6,129 bases of DNA from Bacteriovoracaceae bacterium UBA1018 (GTDB lineage: Bacteria > Bdellovibrionota > UBA1018): assembly GCA_002291495.1 (NCBI GenBank), contig DBAE01000276.1:1-6129 (forward strand). Reading direction: 5' to 3'. Below the pieces are notes generated by a model. It saw only the letters and a list, made by a program, of their open reading frames with translations, ran no database searches and had not been told where the DNA came from. The translations under genes were made by a program, and so were the position numbers. How positions within the stretch are numbered: the first letter of the stretch is position 1; every line of letters begins with the position of its first letter. Of this stretch, positions 4,129 to 6,129 are shown piece after piece.

Positions 4129-6129
4129 ATGGAAATCTACATCAGCGGTCTCTATTGTGGTTCAAGTCCAGCCTCAGGCGTTGGAGTGATCCGCAGCTTG
4201 AGACGAGCATACCCAGACGCTAAGCTGATTGGAGTCGACTATTCTGATCGCAGTTCAGGAATTCATTGTCCGGAGTTGGACGATGTCTGGTTGCAGCGTC
4301 CGTGGAAGGATCTCAACCTCGATCGATATGCCGAAAAAATAGAAGAAAAATTAGCTGGCGGTGCGTATTGGTTGTCGTGCCTAGACGTGGAGATTCATTG
4401 GGCTGCAAATAGCTTGAGTGCAAACGATCGATTTTTAGCTCCATCTTTTTCTGCTTTGTCGCAGACAAGCAAACCAAAAATTTCCTGCCATCAGGAACTA
4501 GGTCTTGCCCTGCCGCCTTATATTGAATTGACCCATTCTGATGGAGAGCTCCATCGATTTTGTCGCGAGTACGGATGGCAACTGTGGCTGAAAAGTGCCT
4601 ATTTCGATGCAAAATGGGTCAACAGTTGGGCAAACCTCAACGTCCTTCGAAAAAATTGGATGAAGGCTATGCCACAAGCCAAGCTCTTTTTGCAGGCTCA
4701 CGTGCGTGGGTATGAAGAGTCGATTTGTTTTGTAGCCGTCCGAGGTGAGCTCATCTCTGCTGTCAAAATGTCTAAGAGAGATGTCACTGAAAAAGGCAAA
4801 ACTTGGGCTGGTGAAATCTCGACGCCTAATGCTCGTGAGATAGACGCTCTTAAGAAAGTTGTTGCTAGCTTGGATTGGACAGGGGCAGGCGAAATTGAAA
4901 TGATCCGAGATCTCGAAGACCGCGGGTGGATCATGGAAATTAACCCGAGATTTCCAGCATGGATTTATGGATCAACCTTAGCTGGTCAAAACTTACCTGC
5001 CCGATTGATCGAAAAAGTAAGCGGTCATGAACCTGAAGTTGAAAAGTTTGAGTCCAATCAATTTACGAGGCTGGTATTAGAGGTGCCGGTTAAAAAAGGT
5101 CATGCGCTCGTCCCGATGCTCCAACCTGGTCTGTATGCACCCGCTCTTGATAAGCACCATCAAGCTGGGGCCCTTAATCTCCCGTTTGATTCGAGTACAG
5201 AAACATCGGAATTGAAAACGACAAGCCAAGATAAAGTTTCTGACACGCTAACGAAAGCGCTATCTCAAATTGATTTAACAAAAGTTGAAACTCCAAACTG
5301 GATTTACTTTCCGGAAGTAGCTGAAGCTAACTTTTCTAATCTCGCTCTCATTGCAAAGGAGCTCTGTAGAGATGGTGTTCAGGTAAAACCTGCTTACAGC
5401 TTCAAAACTAATCCAGATCTATCTTTCGTCAATTTGGCCCTGAAGTACGATATGTTGGCTGAAACCATCAGTAAGAAAGAAGTTCAACACGCCATCCAAC
5501 AAGGCTTTCGATCGGATCAAGTAGTACTGAATGGACCGGGAAAGGTCTGGCCAAGAAATATCGATGATCAGAAGGTGAACTGCCTCTTTGCCGATTCGAT
5601 TGAAGAGTTGGAGTCCATCGTTTTTAAATCTCAAGGCGGTGTGAAGTACGCTGAAGTGATTGGTATTCGGATTAAACCGCCCGGACTACACTCCAGATTC
5701 GGAATTTCGCTCGAACGGTTTAATGATTTTGAAAGAGTAGCAGAGCTGCTTTCTCAACTCCCCGAAGGGCAGAAAATAGGCTGCCATTTCCATATTGCTA
5801 GCAGCACGTTAGGTGTCAGATTGTGGTGGTCCACATTTAATACGCTTCTGAGAATCTGCAGAAGTATTGAGCTTGTCTCGAGTCGAGCGATCTCTGTGCT
5901 CGACTTAGGAGGCGGATGGTTTCCGGATGATTTCGGCTCAGTTTTCTTAAATCAAATGCAAGAGGCAACCTCAAAGGCAAAACAGGCACTACCCAAGTTA
6001 GATACGGTGATATTTGAACCCGGTAAAGCCCTCACTCAAGAGTCAATGGCGTTGGCCGTCGAAGTTCTCGAAGTTAGAAATGGTAGAGATGGCGCTCTGG
6101 ATTTAGTCATAGATGGCTCGATTGCTGAG
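4129..6129 (+). CDS. Bifunctional ATP-grasp ligase / PLP-dependent decarboxylase (fold type III), 3'-partial
   Basis: One open frame runs without a stop from ATG 4129 to the window end, giving 667 residues with the C-terminus missing. Residues 1 to about 300 look like an ATP-grasp ligase: a Rossmann-like head (MEIYISGLYCG, AKLIGVDYSDRSSGIH), Lys155 in WLKSAYFDA, FLQAHVRGYEESI (187-199), Glu257 in GAGEIEMIRD and EINPRFPAWIYG (270-281) with the metal-binding Glu270 and Asn272. Residues about 340-390 are a variable linker. Residues 391-667 look like the PLP barrel of the DAP/ornithine/arginine decarboxylase superfamily: PLP Lys426 in AYSFKTNPD, HSRFGISLE (521-529), CHFHIASS (His555), LDLGGGWF (591-598) and FEPGKAL (629-635). 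ATP-grasp enzymes usually join a carboxylate to an amine through an acyl-phosphate, so the protein may decarboxylate an amino acid and ligate it or its product; the substrate is unknown. ATG 4129 fits the domain start; in-frame upstream codons (GTG 4120, TTG 3994) lead into non-protein-like sequence. The second barrel domain, with the catalytic Cys, should lie beyond the window. Confidence 0.88.
   Translation, partial: MEIYISGLYCGSSPASGVGVIRSLRRAYPDAKLIGVDYSDRSSGIHCPELDDVWLQRPWKDLNLDRYAEKIEEKLAGGAYWLSCLDVEIHWAANSLSANDRFLAPSFSALSQTSKPKISCHQELGLALPPYIELTHSDGELHRFCREYGWQLWLKSAYFDAKWVNSWANLNVLRKNWMKAMPQAKLFLQAHVRGYEESICFVAVRGELISAVKMSKRDVTEKGKTWAGEISTPNAREIDALKKVVASLDWTGAGEIEMIRDLEDRGWIMEINPRFPAWIYGSTLAGQNLPARLIEKVSGHEPEVEKFESNQFTRLVLEVPVKKGHALVPMLQPGLYAPALDKHHQAGALNLPFDSSTETSELKTTSQDKVSDTLTKALSQIDLTKVETPNWIYFPEVAEANFSNLALIAKELCRDGVQVKPAYSFKTNPDLSFVNLALKYDMLAETISKKEVQHAIQQGFRSDQVVLNGPGKVWPRNIDDQKVNCLFADSIEELESIVFKSQGGVKYAEVIGIRIKPPGLHSRFGISLERFNDFERVAELLSQLPEGQKIGCHFHIASSTLGVRLWWSTFNTLLRICRSIELVSSRAISVLDLGGGWFPDDFGSVFLNQMQEATSKAKQALPKLDTVIFEPGKALTQESMALAVEVLEVRNGRDGALDLVIDGSIAE

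Noticed and set aside
4313..5634. Four minus-strand open frames (4313-4612, 4498-4701, 4698-4934, 5419-5634)
   Set aside because: They lie antisense to the ATP-grasp/decarboxylase gene, whose translation has clear catalytic motifs throughout; their own translations show no family pattern.

Overview
The window is gene-dense chromosomal DNA from a Gram-negative bacterium. The evidence is a periplasmic MltB-type lytic transglycosylase with a signal peptide and a membrane acyltransferase of the OafA/YrhL type. Base composition looks moderate, mid-40s percent G+C by eye. I saw no RNA genes, insertion sequences, phage genes or CRISPR. A lineage such as Bdellovibrionota is possible, but this is a guess from general character and not something the sequence proves.

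Layout. (1) Positions 1-974, + strand: the 3' part of a formimidoylglutamase (HutG-like ureohydrolase). Its reading frame is already open at the left edge, so the true start lies outside the window. (2) Positions 980-1888 (or 1906), - strand: a lytic murein transglycosylase B, convergent with the first gene. (3) Positions 1905-3041, + strand: an acyltransferase-3 membrane protein, divergent from mltB with almost no space between the two starts. (4) Positions 3063-3806, + strand: a DUF2971-like protein of unknown function, 21 nt downstream and possibly cotranscribed. (5) Positions 3810-4040, - strand: a small proline-rich protein ending in five Glu/Pro repeats. (6) Positions 4129-6129, + strand: a large open gene cut by the right edge. 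Its 667 visible residues join an ATP-grasp ligase domain to a PLP-dependent decarboxylase of the alanine-racemase fold (DapDC/ODC/SpeA superfamily).

How the genes relate. They do not form an obvious single pathway. HutG belongs to histidine catabolism (or is a related ureohydrolase). MltB and the acyltransferase act at the cell envelope. The bifunctional ATP-grasp/decarboxylase points to dedicated chemistry on an amino acid, such as ligation to or from a carboxylate plus decarboxylation, and is the most interesting object here. Its last third and any partner genes lie beyond the window, so substrate and product cannot be read. None of the visible gene starts has a strong Shine-Dalgarno sequence. 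One start, at 1905, sits where a leaderless transcript would begin.
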